Source: Ruficoccus amylovorans (GTDB taxonomy: Bacteria; Verrucomicrobiota; Verrucomicrobiia; Opitutales; Cerasicoccaceae). Taken from it: a DNA stretch of 64,000 bases. Positions within the stretch are counted from its first letter, which is position 1; each line of letters opens with the position of its first letter. Below, in pieces: positions 54,201-63,003 of the stretch. Where the stretch lies: contig NZ_JACHVB010000020.1 in NCBI RefSeq assembly GCF_014230085.1, positions 372,001-436,000 of the forward strand. Reading direction: 5' to 3'. The notes under the pieces were generated by a model. The model did not search any database. It saw nothing but the letters and a program-made list of their open reading frames with translations, and was not told where the DNA came from. The position numbers were made by a program, and so were the translations under genes.

Positions 54201-56198
54201 TCAATCAGGATGCTTATCCCCTCCCGTCCGTGTGGCAACGGCCTCGTCGAGGTTCTGATGGCCGACCACGGTCCCGTCATCGAGTTCGTTTACGACTTGT
54301 GTTTTCAGATGCTGAAAGAGCCGAAAAATATCGCGCGTGCCGCCCCAGGTAAACCAAACCGCCGTAACCAGTGACATGACCACCGGGATGCCGATCCCGA
54401 CCACGTGCCAGAACGTTTTCCAGGTCTCCACGGACCAGGGATCGAGCAGGTTCCAGGTGATCCCCACGGCGAAGATGGCGAACCAGATCACGCCCCACAG
54501 CAGCAGGCTCACGGCGATCCACTTGTCCCCACGGGTGAAGTTCTCGTCGATACCAACGGCGCGGGCCAGCAGGCCGCGGGGGCGATTGGGCGTGCTGGCA
54601 CGGGTTTCGCCGACCTTTTCCCCCAGCTGCTCGTACGCCCCGCGGTGGAGCATCCGCTCCATATTGTAGTCCTCTTGGCACGTCAGCAGTGAGACCACCA
54701 CATACACCCCGATGGCGATCAGGCTGGAGGAAAAGGAAATCTGCATCCCGTTGAGCGGAAAGTCCCCCTGGAGCACCGTGCGGGTAATGATCCCCCCCAC
54801 ACTCAGGGTCGACCCGGTGAGCAGGGCCGCCCAGGCGCCCGCCGTCGTTCCCTTTTTCCAGTAGAGCCCGCCGATGATGACGGCTCCGGCCCCGCCGACA
54901 TAGATCGCCATCGTGATCGACCACCACATCACGATGAACTCCGTCTGCGGAAAGACCGCGCCGAAGATGAAGACAAACACCGCCACCGCCGCGATGGAGC
55001 GGCGCAACACCCGGATGTGCTGCTTCGGGCCGAAGGGCCGCTTGCGCAAAGGGACGAGCACATCCTGCACGAACAGACTCCCCCAGGAGTGCAGGTGGGT
55101 TGAGTCGCAGCCGAAGATGCCCATGATCAATATCGCGCAGAAGGCGCCCTTGACCCCGACGGGCAGCATGTGCGAAACTGCCAGCGGGATGCGCATCTGC
55201 GATTGCGACTGCTCTCCGGGGATGAGCGAGAGCTCGTGCATGACCTGCCGGGCCTGCTCGGCGAAGTCCGGGTGCAGCAGGTATGTCATCGCGCAGATGG
55301 CCAACAGGTACACCAGCGCCTGCTTCCCGTACTCGCGCCAGCGCCCCAGGATATTGCCCATGCGGTTCTCGTGCGGCGTCAGTCCGGCGGAGTTGTATGC
55401 GCTTTGGTTCTGCCAGGCCATCGTCCCGTACACGCTGGTAAAGGCTGCCATCAGGACGTACCAGAGGTTGAAGTCCTCCAGGCTCATCGAGTCGAAGGGG
55501 TTCAGCAGCGAGTGACCGGCGGGCCGGTCTGCCAGCACGTCCGTAATCTCCGACCAACTGAACATGTAAATCAGGCTGCCGATGATGAGCAGGTAGAGTA
55601 CCTGCGAGAGCATGCCCTCGATACAGTCCGTCACCATGACCGTGATCTGTCCCCCGGCCAAGGTCAGAAACAATGTGATGGACAATAGCAACGCCATCAC
55701 CAGCAGGTGCGTTCCGACCTCAAGCCCCATGAAAGGCATCACCGGCGGCAGTCCCACGTACGTCGTGATAAACCTTGCTCCGATCACCGGGATGATTCCG
55801 AAATTGATCAGCCCGGCAAAAAAGCCCAAAAAACCGGTAAAAACCCGGAAGCGCTTGCTATAACGGATTTCAAAAAACTGGGCCAGCGTCATCGCCCGCG
55901 TCTCGCGGTAGCGGTACACGACAAAGCCTGTCGTCGCCACCAGCAGGCCCACCGGGATGTTGATCCACTGCCACCAGGTCCAGGTAAAGCCCGCCCGGGC
56001 AATGACCTCGAAGCTCGCGGCGAAAACGACGGCCCCGGCCTGCATCTCACCCTTGGAGACAGCCAGCAGATAACGGCCCGCCACACGCCCGCCGGACATG
56101 AAGTCCGCCACACTGCGCATGTAACGTTGGGTAAAAATGCCAATCCCCAAAACAATCAACAAGGAGATGGTAACAAAAATCCAATCAATCGTGTGCAT
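54201..56198 (-). CDS. Sodium:solute symporter (SSS family)
   Basis: A 665-residue transporter with about 13-15 hydrophobic helices (DWIFVTISLLIVLGIGIFTQ at the start). MRSVADFMSGGRVAGRYLLA is the conserved cytoplasmic segment after the first helix of the SSS family. A charged cytoplasmic region lies near residues 520-570, and two further helices follow. The substrate could be a sugar, polyol or acid. It is the last gene after the FAD oxidoreductase (134-base gap) and probably imports the substrate of this catabolic block. Confidence 0.87.
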   Translation of the reverse strand: MHTIDWIFVTISLLIVLGIGIFTQRYMRSVADFMSGGRVAGRYLLAVSKGEMQAGAVVFAASFEVIARAGFTWTWWQWINIPVGLLVATTGFVVYRYRETRAMTLAQFFEIRYSKRFRVFTGFLGFFAGLINFGIIPVIGARFITTYVGLPPVMPFMGLEVGTHLLVMALLLSITLFLTLAGGQITVMVTDCIEGMLSQVLYLLIIGSLIYMFSWSEITDVLADRPAGHSLLNPFDSMSLEDFNLWYVLMAAFTSVYGTMAWQNQSAYNSAGLTPHENRMGNILGRWREYGKQALVYLLAICAMTYLLHPDFAEQARQVMHELSLIPGEQSQSQMRIPLAVSHMLPVGVKGAFCAILIMGIFGCDSTHLHSWGSLFVQDVLVPLRKRPFGPKQHIRVLRRSIAAVAVFVFIFGAVFPQTEFIVMWWSITMAIYVGGAGAVIIGGLYWKKGTTAGAWAALLTGSTLSVGGIITRTVLQGDFPLNGMQISFSSSLIAIGVYVVVSLLTCQEDYNMERMLHRGAYEQLGEKVGETRASTPNRPRGLLARAVGIDENFTRGDKWIAVSLLLWGVIWFAIFAVGITWNLLDPWSVETWKTFWHVVGIGIPVVMSLVTAVWFTWGGTRDIFRLFQHLKTQVVNELDDGTVVGHQNLDEAVATRTGGDKHPD

Positions 56199-56332
56199 CG
56201 CTTACTTTCCATACCCCGGACGCGCCCCTGAACGGGAAATGCATCCAAGGTATTTAAATAATTTAAGTCATTTTATCTTATTAATATCATCCATGGCGAC
56301 GAAATCGTCTCTGCGCCCGCAATGAGATCAAG

Positions 56333-57700
56333 CTAACAGGCTGCGACAGGGATATCTTCCAGCAAAACGCCGTCTGAGATCAGCGCACGCTGGAGCCGCT
56401 CGATCTCCACGCGGTTGAGGTCGCCGCCGTTCTCGAGACTGAGGGCCGCGGCGGTACCGACCCCCTGCCCCATCATCATGCAGTGCGTTTGGAGGCGCAC
56501 CGAGGCATGCCCTTCGTGGGTAGAGGAGGCACAGCGTCCGGCCACGGCGAGGTTTTCAAAGCGGTCGTTCAGGCACATCCCAAAGGGGACGTGATAGCTC
56601 TTGCCAGCGGGCACATGGTGCGAGTGGTCGCCCTCGGACCAGGTCGTGTAGCCGGTGCCCTTGGGGTCGTGGATATCGATCATCCACACACCGTGGCCGA
56701 TCGCGTCGGGCTGTTTCCGGGCACCGAGTACCATCTCGCGATCGAGGGTGGAGCGGCCCTGGATGCGGCGGCTCTCGCGCACACCCAGGCACGCCGCCGT
56801 CTGCTCAATCTGTGCGTGCGCATAGCCGGGGATGCACGCACGCCATCGCTCAAGGTAGCGCGGCAGAAAGGCCCGCGCACGCATCATCATGTGGGTGAGT
56901 TCCTCCTCGTCCACGGGGTTCCCAGCCGCCGGTGCGATGTTAAAGGGATAGTGGTTGCCCGCGTGCCCGGCGAGGTTGATCTCGAGCACCTTGTTGTTAA
57001 AAGGCGGGAAGCGCCCCTGCGCCGCCTCCAGCTCCATGTGCCGGACCTCACGCGCGATCCGAACCGGGTCGGCGCGGCGGTTCGCCTCCACGTCCACCCC
57101 CTCCAGCGTGAACATCAGCGTGGCCCCCTGCACACAGCCATCTTCCGGACGTCCATAGTGGTAAGGCACGCCGGCGTTGGCCGCGATGTCGCCGTCGCCG
57201 CTGGCATCGACAAAGACTTGCCCGAGCACGGCTCGCCGGCCGCGCTTGGTATCGACGAGCACGGCCTGTACGCGTCCTGCCTCGACCACGGTCTCCACCG
57301 GCATGACATTGCAGACGACACGCACCCCCGCTTCACGCAAGGCGGATTCAAAAACGAGCCGCATCACCTCGGGGTCAAACCAGTGGGTGTCCGGACGGTC
57401 GGGAAAATCTTCATAGCGGTGCACGCCCTCGCCCCCGCGCTCGATCATCTCCTGTACCAGTCCGAAGATGACCTGCCGGGTGCAGTCGCTGGTGTGCCAG
57501 ATATTGACGAGCCCGTTCGTGGCCATGCCGCCGACCGTCGGCATCTTCTCCAGCAGGAGGACATCTGCGCCGTGGCGCGCCGCCGAGATGGCCGCAGTGA
57601 TACCGGCGACGCCTCCGCCGCAGACAACGACATCGGCCTGCGTCCAAACCGGGACACGCGAGGCAGGGATATTCAGATGTTTCATAGGGACACTTTTCAT
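56333..57700 (-). CDS. FAD-dependent oxidoreductase (PF12831-type)
   Basis: A 455-residue flavoprotein. The Rossmann FAD loop is VVVCGGGVAGITAAISAARH near residues 26-45. GGMATNGLVNIWH, FVDASGDGDIAANAGVPYHY and LAVAGRCASSTHEGHASVRL are segments of the FAD-dependent dehydrogenase family common in Verrucomicrobia and Planctomycetes. The reaction is unknown. ATG 57700 is listed; ATG 57685 also fits. It lies between the regulator and the symporter on one strand, and is paralogous to the gene at 59199. Confidence 0.85.
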   Translation of the reverse strand: MKSVPMKHLNIPASRVPVWTQADVVVCGGGVAGITAAISAARHGADVLLLEKMPTVGGMATNGLVNIWHTSDCTRQVIFGLVQEMIERGGEGVHRYEDFPDRPDTHWFDPEVMRLVFESALREAGVRVVCNVMPVETVVEAGRVQAVLVDTKRGRRAVLGQVFVDASGDGDIAANAGVPYHYGRPEDGCVQGATLMFTLEGVDVEANRRADPVRIAREVRHMELEAAQGRFPPFNNKVLEINLAGHAGNHYPFNIAPAAGNPVDEEELTHMMMRARAFLPRYLERWRACIPGYAHAQIEQTAACLGVRESRRIQGRSTLDREMVLGARKQPDAIGHGVWMIDIHDPKGTGYTTWSEGDHSHHVPAGKSYHVPFGMCLNDRFENLAVAGRCASSTHEGHASVRLQTHCMMMGQGVGTAAALSLENGGDLNRVEIERLQRALISDGVLLEDIPVAAC

Positions 57701-58109
57701 GGATTCAGGGAGCGAGACCGCGGTTTCCGTCGTGCGTGGGCTGTTCCTGCACCGTCACTTCATCCCCCCTCAATGACCTCGCCACCCGAACCCCATGCGC
57801 AGCCGTCATGCTCGGACGGATACATCATAAAACGGTTCAGCGGTAATGGCACAGGGGTATCACGCGGAAATGAGGTTAAAGAACGCGACCGACGGCCGTT
57901 CACGCATCATAATCTTCCATCCTGCTCCGCTCTAGTCTGCACCCATCGGGCTTTTAGTCGGATTTCAACATCCATTGAGCATTTACCGGTATCCCCTCCC
58001 GGCAACGGGTGCGTCGCCCTGCGCCCCCGACACACGCGCATAGAGGGGCTCCCCGCGAGGCCTCCTCACCGTCCATGCTCAGTACAGCCCAGGCGACGAC
58101 AAGGGGGGC
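57701..58109. other. Intergenic region between the AraC regulator and the FAD oxidoreductase
   Basis: About 410 bases contain no convincing gene. The stretch is likely to hold the promoter of the oxidoreductase-symporter pair. CATCATAA occurs twice (about 57822 and 57908), which could be part of a regulator site, but this is weak. No terminator for the AraC gene was recognised. Confidence 0.35.
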
Positions 58110-59126
58110 CTAGAGGCTGTTGACGTGGCTCAGCAAGGGAGTGGAGAGGCTCAGGCTGACGGGCGGCTCTCCGGCCCGGCAGTGCTCGCGGAAGGCATTC
58201 GGGGTCATGCCGACGAAATGCCGAAAAACCTTGCCGAAGTGACTCTGGTCCTGAAACCCGACGAAATAGCAGATCTCTCCCACACTGAAACGGTCCATGA
58301 TCAGGAGCTGAATGGCGTGGTCAATACGCACACGCTTGATGTACTCAGCCAGGCCGAAGCCGACGTTTTCCTTAAACGTCCGGCTGAGGTAGGTCGGGTG
58401 GCACTTGAGGCTCTGCGCGATCCCCTCCACCGAGAGCTCATCCTCGTAGTGCCGGTGCACATGGCGCATGGCCGACTGCACGAGCGGGGAGAAGGAATGG
58501 TGGTTGTTGAGAAACTGCGTGTTCATCTCCGTGCGGTAGCGCGACAGGGGCAGCCCGCTGGCCTTGACCGTACTGAGGGTGAAATCACAGACCAGTCGCA
58601 GTCTTTCCCGATAAACCGGCACACTCTCGGGCGTAATCTCCGGCAGGTGGTTAAGCTCGTGAAGGTAGGCGTCGGGAGAGAACTGCCGGCGCTGGCAATA
58701 CTTCATAATCCGGCGGCGGGCCAGCTCACGGGTCCCCCGGAGCAGCACGGAGCCGTAGTAAAAGACGCCCATCAGCCGGTCGCAGAAAAACAGGGGCTCG
58801 ACCATATCGGTGACGCCCAGGTGGCACTGGCCGACGAAGCCCTGCCCACGCTTACGCGCCAGCGTGTTGGTCAGGATTTTGTTCTTGATGCAGTCGGCGT
58901 GGCTTTGGCGCGTATGCCGGGCCTGATTGCAGAACGCGCAGTTATGCATCCGGAAGCGCGAGGTCAGGCGCAGTTCCGGGATGTCGAATGTGATCCCGGT
59001 GAGGTCCTCGAAATTAAGCCGGAGCACCCCGGCATCCTCGACGAGCACACAGAGCCGCTCCAGCAGGGACTCTCCCGCAGCCAACTTGGACTGGCGTTTA
59101 TCGGTGGTATCTGAGGTCGGACTCAC
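58110..59126 (-). CDS. AraC-family regulator with PocR sensory domain
   Basis: A 338-residue regulator from GTG 59126. Residues about 15-165 match the PocR ligand-binding domain, with FEDLTGITFDIPELRLTSRF and the cysteine-rich CNQARHTRQSHADC. The C-terminal AraC DNA-binding domain (225-325) has SVEGIAQSLKCHPTYLSRTF and FSVGEICYFVGFQDQSHFGK. It probably senses a small catabolite and turns on the neighbouring transporter, oxidoreductases, sulfatase and esterase. It is divergent from the second FAD oxidoreductase. Confidence 0.9.
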   Translation of the reverse strand: MSPTSDTTDKRQSKLAAGESLLERLCVLVEDAGVLRLNFEDLTGITFDIPELRLTSRFRMHNCAFCNQARHTRQSHADCIKNKILTNTLARKRGQGFVGQCHLGVTDMVEPLFFCDRLMGVFYYGSVLLRGTRELARRRIMKYCQRRQFSPDAYLHELNHLPEITPESVPVYRERLRLVCDFTLSTVKASGLPLSRYRTEMNTQFLNNHHSFSPLVQSAMRHVHRHYEDELSVEGIAQSLKCHPTYLSRTFKENVGFGLAEYIKRVRIDHAIQLLIMDRFSVGEICYFVGFQDQSHFGKVFRHFVGMTPNAFREHCRAGEPPVSLSLSTPLLSHVNSL

Positions 59127-59198
59127 AGCAAGCAGAGACTAATAAGGGGAAATTTACAGACTATCTGAATCGGGGTGGCCGGTGTAAAGTCTAAAGGC

Positions 59199-60530
59199 AT
59201 GCCGCAGCACAAGCAGAGCCTGAAGACTGACGTTCTCGTCGCCGGCGGAGGCTGTGCCGGCTTGGCCGCCGCCCTCGCCGCCGCCCGTAAAGGTTGCGAC
59301 GTGATTTTGGTCGAGCGAGCGCCTTTCGCGGGGGGGATTGTCACCGCCGTGGGTCTGCCCTACCTCGACGGGCTTGTCGATCCGGACAGCGGCGCGATCG
59401 TCACGCGTGGCATCCCCGTGGAAATACTCAGCCGCATGGGGGGCTGCGCCCCCGACGCGCAACGGGCGACGGACATATCCCCCCGCTTACGCGAAGAGCA
59501 CTCCCCAGCCGCCGTGCTGATCCCCAGCACCGAGCAGTTCAAGCGAGTGGCCGATGCCATGCTGACCGAATGTGGCCCGCGTCTGCGCATCCTCTACACC
59601 GGCACGGTCTGTGACGCAACCGTGCGCGAAGGCCGTATTGCCCGTGTATCCGTCGCCGCCAAGACTGGGCTGTATCCGATTGAGGCGCGGAGCTATATCG
59701 ACGCCACGGGGGACGCCGACCTGGCCTGGCTCGCGGAGTGCGCGGTGGAAAAATCCACGCCGCTGATGCCAATGACCCTGCACTTTCGCATCGGCAACGT
59801 ACACCCCCACCCCAGCATGAAAGCGCAGATGCAGACTGTCTGTGAGCAGGCGGCCCGGTCCGGGGAACTCAAGGCCTTTTACGGCCCGCACTTCGAGTGC
59901 CACTACGCCCCGGACGAGATCGACGTGCATGCCATTCGCATCAACGGCGATGCCAGCGATGCTTTTGACCTCAGCCGGGCCGAGATCGAAGGTCGCCGCG
60001 ACAGTTGGCTCATGTTTGAGCGCTGGAAAAAAGACGTCCCCGGTTTCGAGGATGCGTACTTCGTCACCTCCGGTCCCTTCATCGGTGTGCGCGAAACCCG
60101 GCGCCTGCAAGGCCGCTACCGTCTGCACGAGGACGATATCCTCGGGCACACCGTTTTCGACGATGCCGTGGCGACGGGCACCTGGTACATGGACGTGCAT
60201 CCAAACTCCGCCACCCCCGGCGATTTCCAGGACTACAAGCCCTACTGGCCGGGCCCCTACCAGATCCCCTACCGCAGCCTGCTTCCAATTGAAGTCAACA
60301 ATCTTCTGGTCGCCGGGCGCTGCCACTCCGCCACCCGCCAGGCGGCGGCCTCCAGCCGTGTTACCGCCACCGCCATGTCCATGGGGCAAGCTGCCGGGCA
60401 CGCCGCAGCCCTCGCCCAGAGTCGCCGCCAAGACGTCGGTGACCTGCACGGGGAGACCGTGGGTAACGCGCTTGCCGAGAACGGCGCGGGCATCTACATT
60501 CCGGAGCGCCGCCCCGCCGGCACCCGTTAG
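59199..60530 (+). CDS. FAD-dependent oxidoreductase (PF12831-type), second copy
   Basis: A 443-residue flavoprotein. The FAD loop is VLVAGGGCAGLAAALAAARK near residues 13-32, with GGIVTAVGLPYLDGLVDP, RSYIDATGDADLAWLAE, GVRETRRLQGRYRLHEDD and LLVAGRCHSATRQAAASSRV as family segments. It is paralogous to the copy at 56333 and in the opposite direction. GTG 59175 is an alternative start. The sulfatase follows 33 bases after its stop, so the two probably form an operon. Confidence 0.85.
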   Translation: MPQHKQSLKTDVLVAGGGCAGLAAALAAARKGCDVILVERAPFAGGIVTAVGLPYLDGLVDPDSGAIVTRGIPVEILSRMGGCAPDAQRATDISPRLREEHSPAAVLIPSTEQFKRVADAMLTECGPRLRILYTGTVCDATVREGRIARVSVAAKTGLYPIEARSYIDATGDADLAWLAECAVEKSTPLMPMTLHFRIGNVHPHPSMKAQMQTVCEQAARSGELKAFYGPHFECHYAPDEIDVHAIRINGDASDAFDLSRAEIEGRRDSWLMFERWKKDVPGFEDAYFVTSGPFIGVRETRRLQGRYRLHEDDILGHTVFDDAVATGTWYMDVHPNSATPGDFQDYKPYWPGPYQIPYRSLLPIEVNNLLVAGRCHSATRQAAASSRVTATAMSMGQAAGHAAALAQSRRQDVGDLHGETVGNALAENGAGIYIPERRPAGTR

Positions 60531-60563
60531 AAAACGACCAGCCAAGCCCGTCCGTTACCGCCT

Positions 60564-62021
60564 ATGCGCCCCGACGCCCCGAACATCCTTTTCATCACCT
60601 GTGACCAACTGCGCAGGGACGCGCTCGGCTGCTACGGCAACCCGGTCATCCGCACGCCCAACATCGACCGCCTGGCGGCGCAGTCGATCCAGCTCGACGA
60701 CATGCACGTGGCCTGCCCCGTCTGCGCGCCCAACCGCGCCAGTTGGGCTACCGGGCGCATGCCCTCGGCCCACGGGTTGAAAGCCAACGGCACGGTTCTG
60801 CCTCTGCACGAGTTGACCTTTATGGAGGTCCTGCGGCGCAACGGCTACCACACGGGCGCGGCGGGCAAACTCCACTTTCGCCCCCAGTGGAACTACCGCC
60901 CCGGCGACAAGGCTGGCGTGCTCAAAGCCGCCTCGGGCGAAGGTGCCGCCGATCCGCAGCCGCCCCTGTGGGAGCTGCCGTTCTACGGGCTGGAGAGCTG
61001 CATGCTCGTCGAGGATCATAACGCAGGCCCCTACGGCGAAATGCTCCGCGCCCACGGCTTCGACCCTTGGGAGGATCCGCACAGCTTCACCTACCCGCAG
61101 CACACCACCCGGCAGTCCCGTTACCCCGCTCACCTGAGCAAGACGAGCTGGATCACAGATCGCTCGCTGGAGTTTCTGGATCGGCAGGACGCAGTCCGTC
61201 CGTTTTTCCTGTGGACCTCGTACGTCCACCCGCATCATCCCTTCGTCGTGCCCGCGCCCTTTGACACGCTCTACGATCCGGCCGAGATGCCGCTGCCACA
61301 GTGGCGCCCGGGCATGGACGCGGACTTCCCCGAGCGCTACCGGCGTAAGTATCTCGCCGAAGGCGCCTCACACGAGGCCATCGGCATGCACAAGCTCAGC
61401 GACGAAGACTGGCAGCGCATCAAGGCCTACTATTACGGCATGATCAGCCACATCGATGAGCAGGTCGGCCGTTTGCTCGATTGGCTGAAGGAGCATGACC
61501 AACTCGAGCGCACCTTGGTCGTTTTCTCTTCCGACCATGGAGAGCTTTTGGGCGACTACCACCTGCTATTCAAGGCCACTCATCACGGCTGCGTCACCTC
61601 CGTGCCCTGCCTGTGGAAACTGCCCGGCGCGCCCGCCAGCAACCGCCGGCTTGAGGCCTTGGGCAGCTGCACCGACCTGATGCCGACCCTGCTCGACCTC
61701 GCGGGCATGGACATCCCGGAGGGCGTGCAGGGGCGCAGCCTGCGCCCGCTCTTCGCAGACGGCAGCGCGCCGACACGCGAGGAACTTCTGATCGAGGACC
61801 AGACCCACCTGCGCACCCTGCTGACCCGACGCTGGCGCTTCACCTGGCACGGCCACGGCGAGCGCGGAGAGCTATTCGACCGCCAGAGCGACCCCCACGA
61901 ACTGCACAATCGCTGGGACGACCCGGAGCACGCAGCCACCCGCCGCGAGCTGACCGCCCGCCTCATGGACACCCTCATCGCCAATCTCGACCCCCTCCCG
62001 CCCAAGACCGCCTTATGCTGA
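60564..62021 (+). CDS. Sulfatase (arylsulfatase-type)
   Basis: A 485-residue type I sulfatase. The signature CAPNRASWATGR starts at C54, the residue converted to formylglycine. A metal-binding Asp is in ITCDQLRRDALGCYG and another in VFSSDHGELLGDY. No signal peptide is obvious at the N-terminus, which suggests a cytoplasmic or unusually exported enzyme. It removes sulfate esters, probably from a glycan or small sugar. It overlaps the downstream esterase by 7 bases. Confidence 0.92.
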   Translation: MRPDAPNILFITCDQLRRDALGCYGNPVIRTPNIDRLAAQSIQLDDMHVACPVCAPNRASWATGRMPSAHGLKANGTVLPLHELTFMEVLRRNGYHTGAAGKLHFRPQWNYRPGDKAGVLKAASGEGAADPQPPLWELPFYGLESCMLVEDHNAGPYGEMLRAHGFDPWEDPHSFTYPQHTTRQSRYPAHLSKTSWITDRSLEFLDRQDAVRPFFLWTSYVHPHHPFVVPAPFDTLYDPAEMPLPQWRPGMDADFPERYRRKYLAEGASHEAIGMHKLSDEDWQRIKAYYYGMISHIDEQVGRLLDWLKEHDQLERTLVVFSSDHGELLGDYHLLFKATHHGCVTSVPCLWKLPGAPASNRRLEALGSCTDLMPTLLDLAGMDIPEGVQGRSLRPLFADGSAPTREELLIEDQTHLRTLLTRRWRFTWHGHGERGELFDRQSDPHELHNRWDDPEHAATRRELTARLMDTLIANLDPLPPKTALC

Positions 62022-62863
62022 CCCGCTTACACGTCGCCTGCTTTTTCCTGGCCCTGCTCACACCTGCTTTCGAGCCTCTGTATGCTTCGAGCGAGGCCGA
62101 TGAAGCCCGCATCCGCCACCATAGCTTCACCAGCCGGGCGCTGGACAAAAGCATGGCCTACACGGCCATCGTCCCGGAGGGCTATGACGAGAGCCGCGGC
62201 GATTGGCCCGTCCTCTTTTTCCTCCACGGACTGGGCCGTAACGAAAACAGCCTGACCGATGACCCCACCTGCCGCCAGTTACTGTTGAGGCAACCCTACG
62301 TGATCATCCTTCCGCGCGGTGAAGGTGGCTGGTACATCAACTCCCCTGTCAATCCCGCGGCTCGTTACGCCGACTACCTGGACGAGGTGTTTAAACGTAC
62401 GGCGAAGGATTACCGCCTCTCCACCGATCCGGCCCGGCGCGGCATCGGCGGCTGGTCAGCGGGCGGCTACGGCAGTGTGCAGACCGTGCTGCGGCATCCG
62501 GGTGCATTCACCGCACTGGCCACGATCATCGGTGTGGTCGATTACCCGCGCGAAGACACGCCGGAAAATCCGCTCAAGTTCGCTGTCATCACCGGCGTGT
62601 TCGGGACAGACCCGGAGCTTTGGCAAGCATACAACCCTCTGCTTAGTGCGAAGGAGCTCCAGAACGTCGATGTGCTTGTCGTGATCGGCGACCGCGCCTT
62701 TGACCGGGAGATGAACGAGCGCTTTGTCGCCGAGCTGGAGGCCGCGGATGTTCCTGTGACGGTCGCCCACGTCCCCCCAGGGCACACCTTCGCCGCCATT
62801 GAGCAGGGGCTTCCCTACGTGCTGAACTTCATGCGCGCGCACATCACGGCGGATCGCAATTAG
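62015..62863 (+). CDS. Secreted esterase of the alpha/beta-hydrolase (esterase D-like) fold
   Basis: A 282-residue exported hydrolase. The signal peptide is residues 4-24 (LHVACFFLALLTPAFEPLYA). The nucleophile elbow GGWSAGGYGSV gives S148, and DWPVLFFLHGLGRNE is the oxyanion-hole region. The catalytic His is probably in HVPPGHTFAA near residue 252. It may remove acyl or acetyl groups from glycans. It overlaps the sulfatase by 7 bases, indicating coupled translation. Confidence 0.87.
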   Translation: MLTRLHVACFFLALLTPAFEPLYASSEADEARIRHHSFTSRALDKSMAYTAIVPEGYDESRGDWPVLFFLHGLGRNENSLTDDPTCRQLLLRQPYVIILPRGEGGWYINSPVNPAARYADYLDEVFKRTAKDYRLSTDPARRGIGGWSAGGYGSVQTVLRHPGAFTALATIIGVVDYPREDTPENPLKFAVITGVFGTDPELWQAYNPLLSAKELQNVDVLVVIGDRAFDREMNERFVAELEAADVPVTVAHVPPGHTFAAIEQGLPYVLNFMRAHITADRN

Positions 62864-62899
62864 CAACTCATCCCCTTTCGCCTTAGAAATGAGAGGTTT

Positions 62900-62980
62900 A
62901 CTTTTATCCACAGATGACACAGATGGGCACAGATTTTTCTGCGTAAAATAATCCGCGTTCATCCGTGGCTAAATAATCAC
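62900..62980. repeat. CACAG-type dispersed repeat with inverted halves
   Basis: CCACAGATGACACAGATGGG followed by CACAGATTTTTCTGCG and then CCGCGTTCATCCGTGGCTAA forms an imperfect inverted repeat between the esterase and the SGNH hydrolase. It is the same style as 14880-14910 and 46201-46240. It contains no gene. Confidence 0.6.
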
Positions 62981-63003
62981 CTCAAAGCAGAGAAGAAGGG
63001 GTA

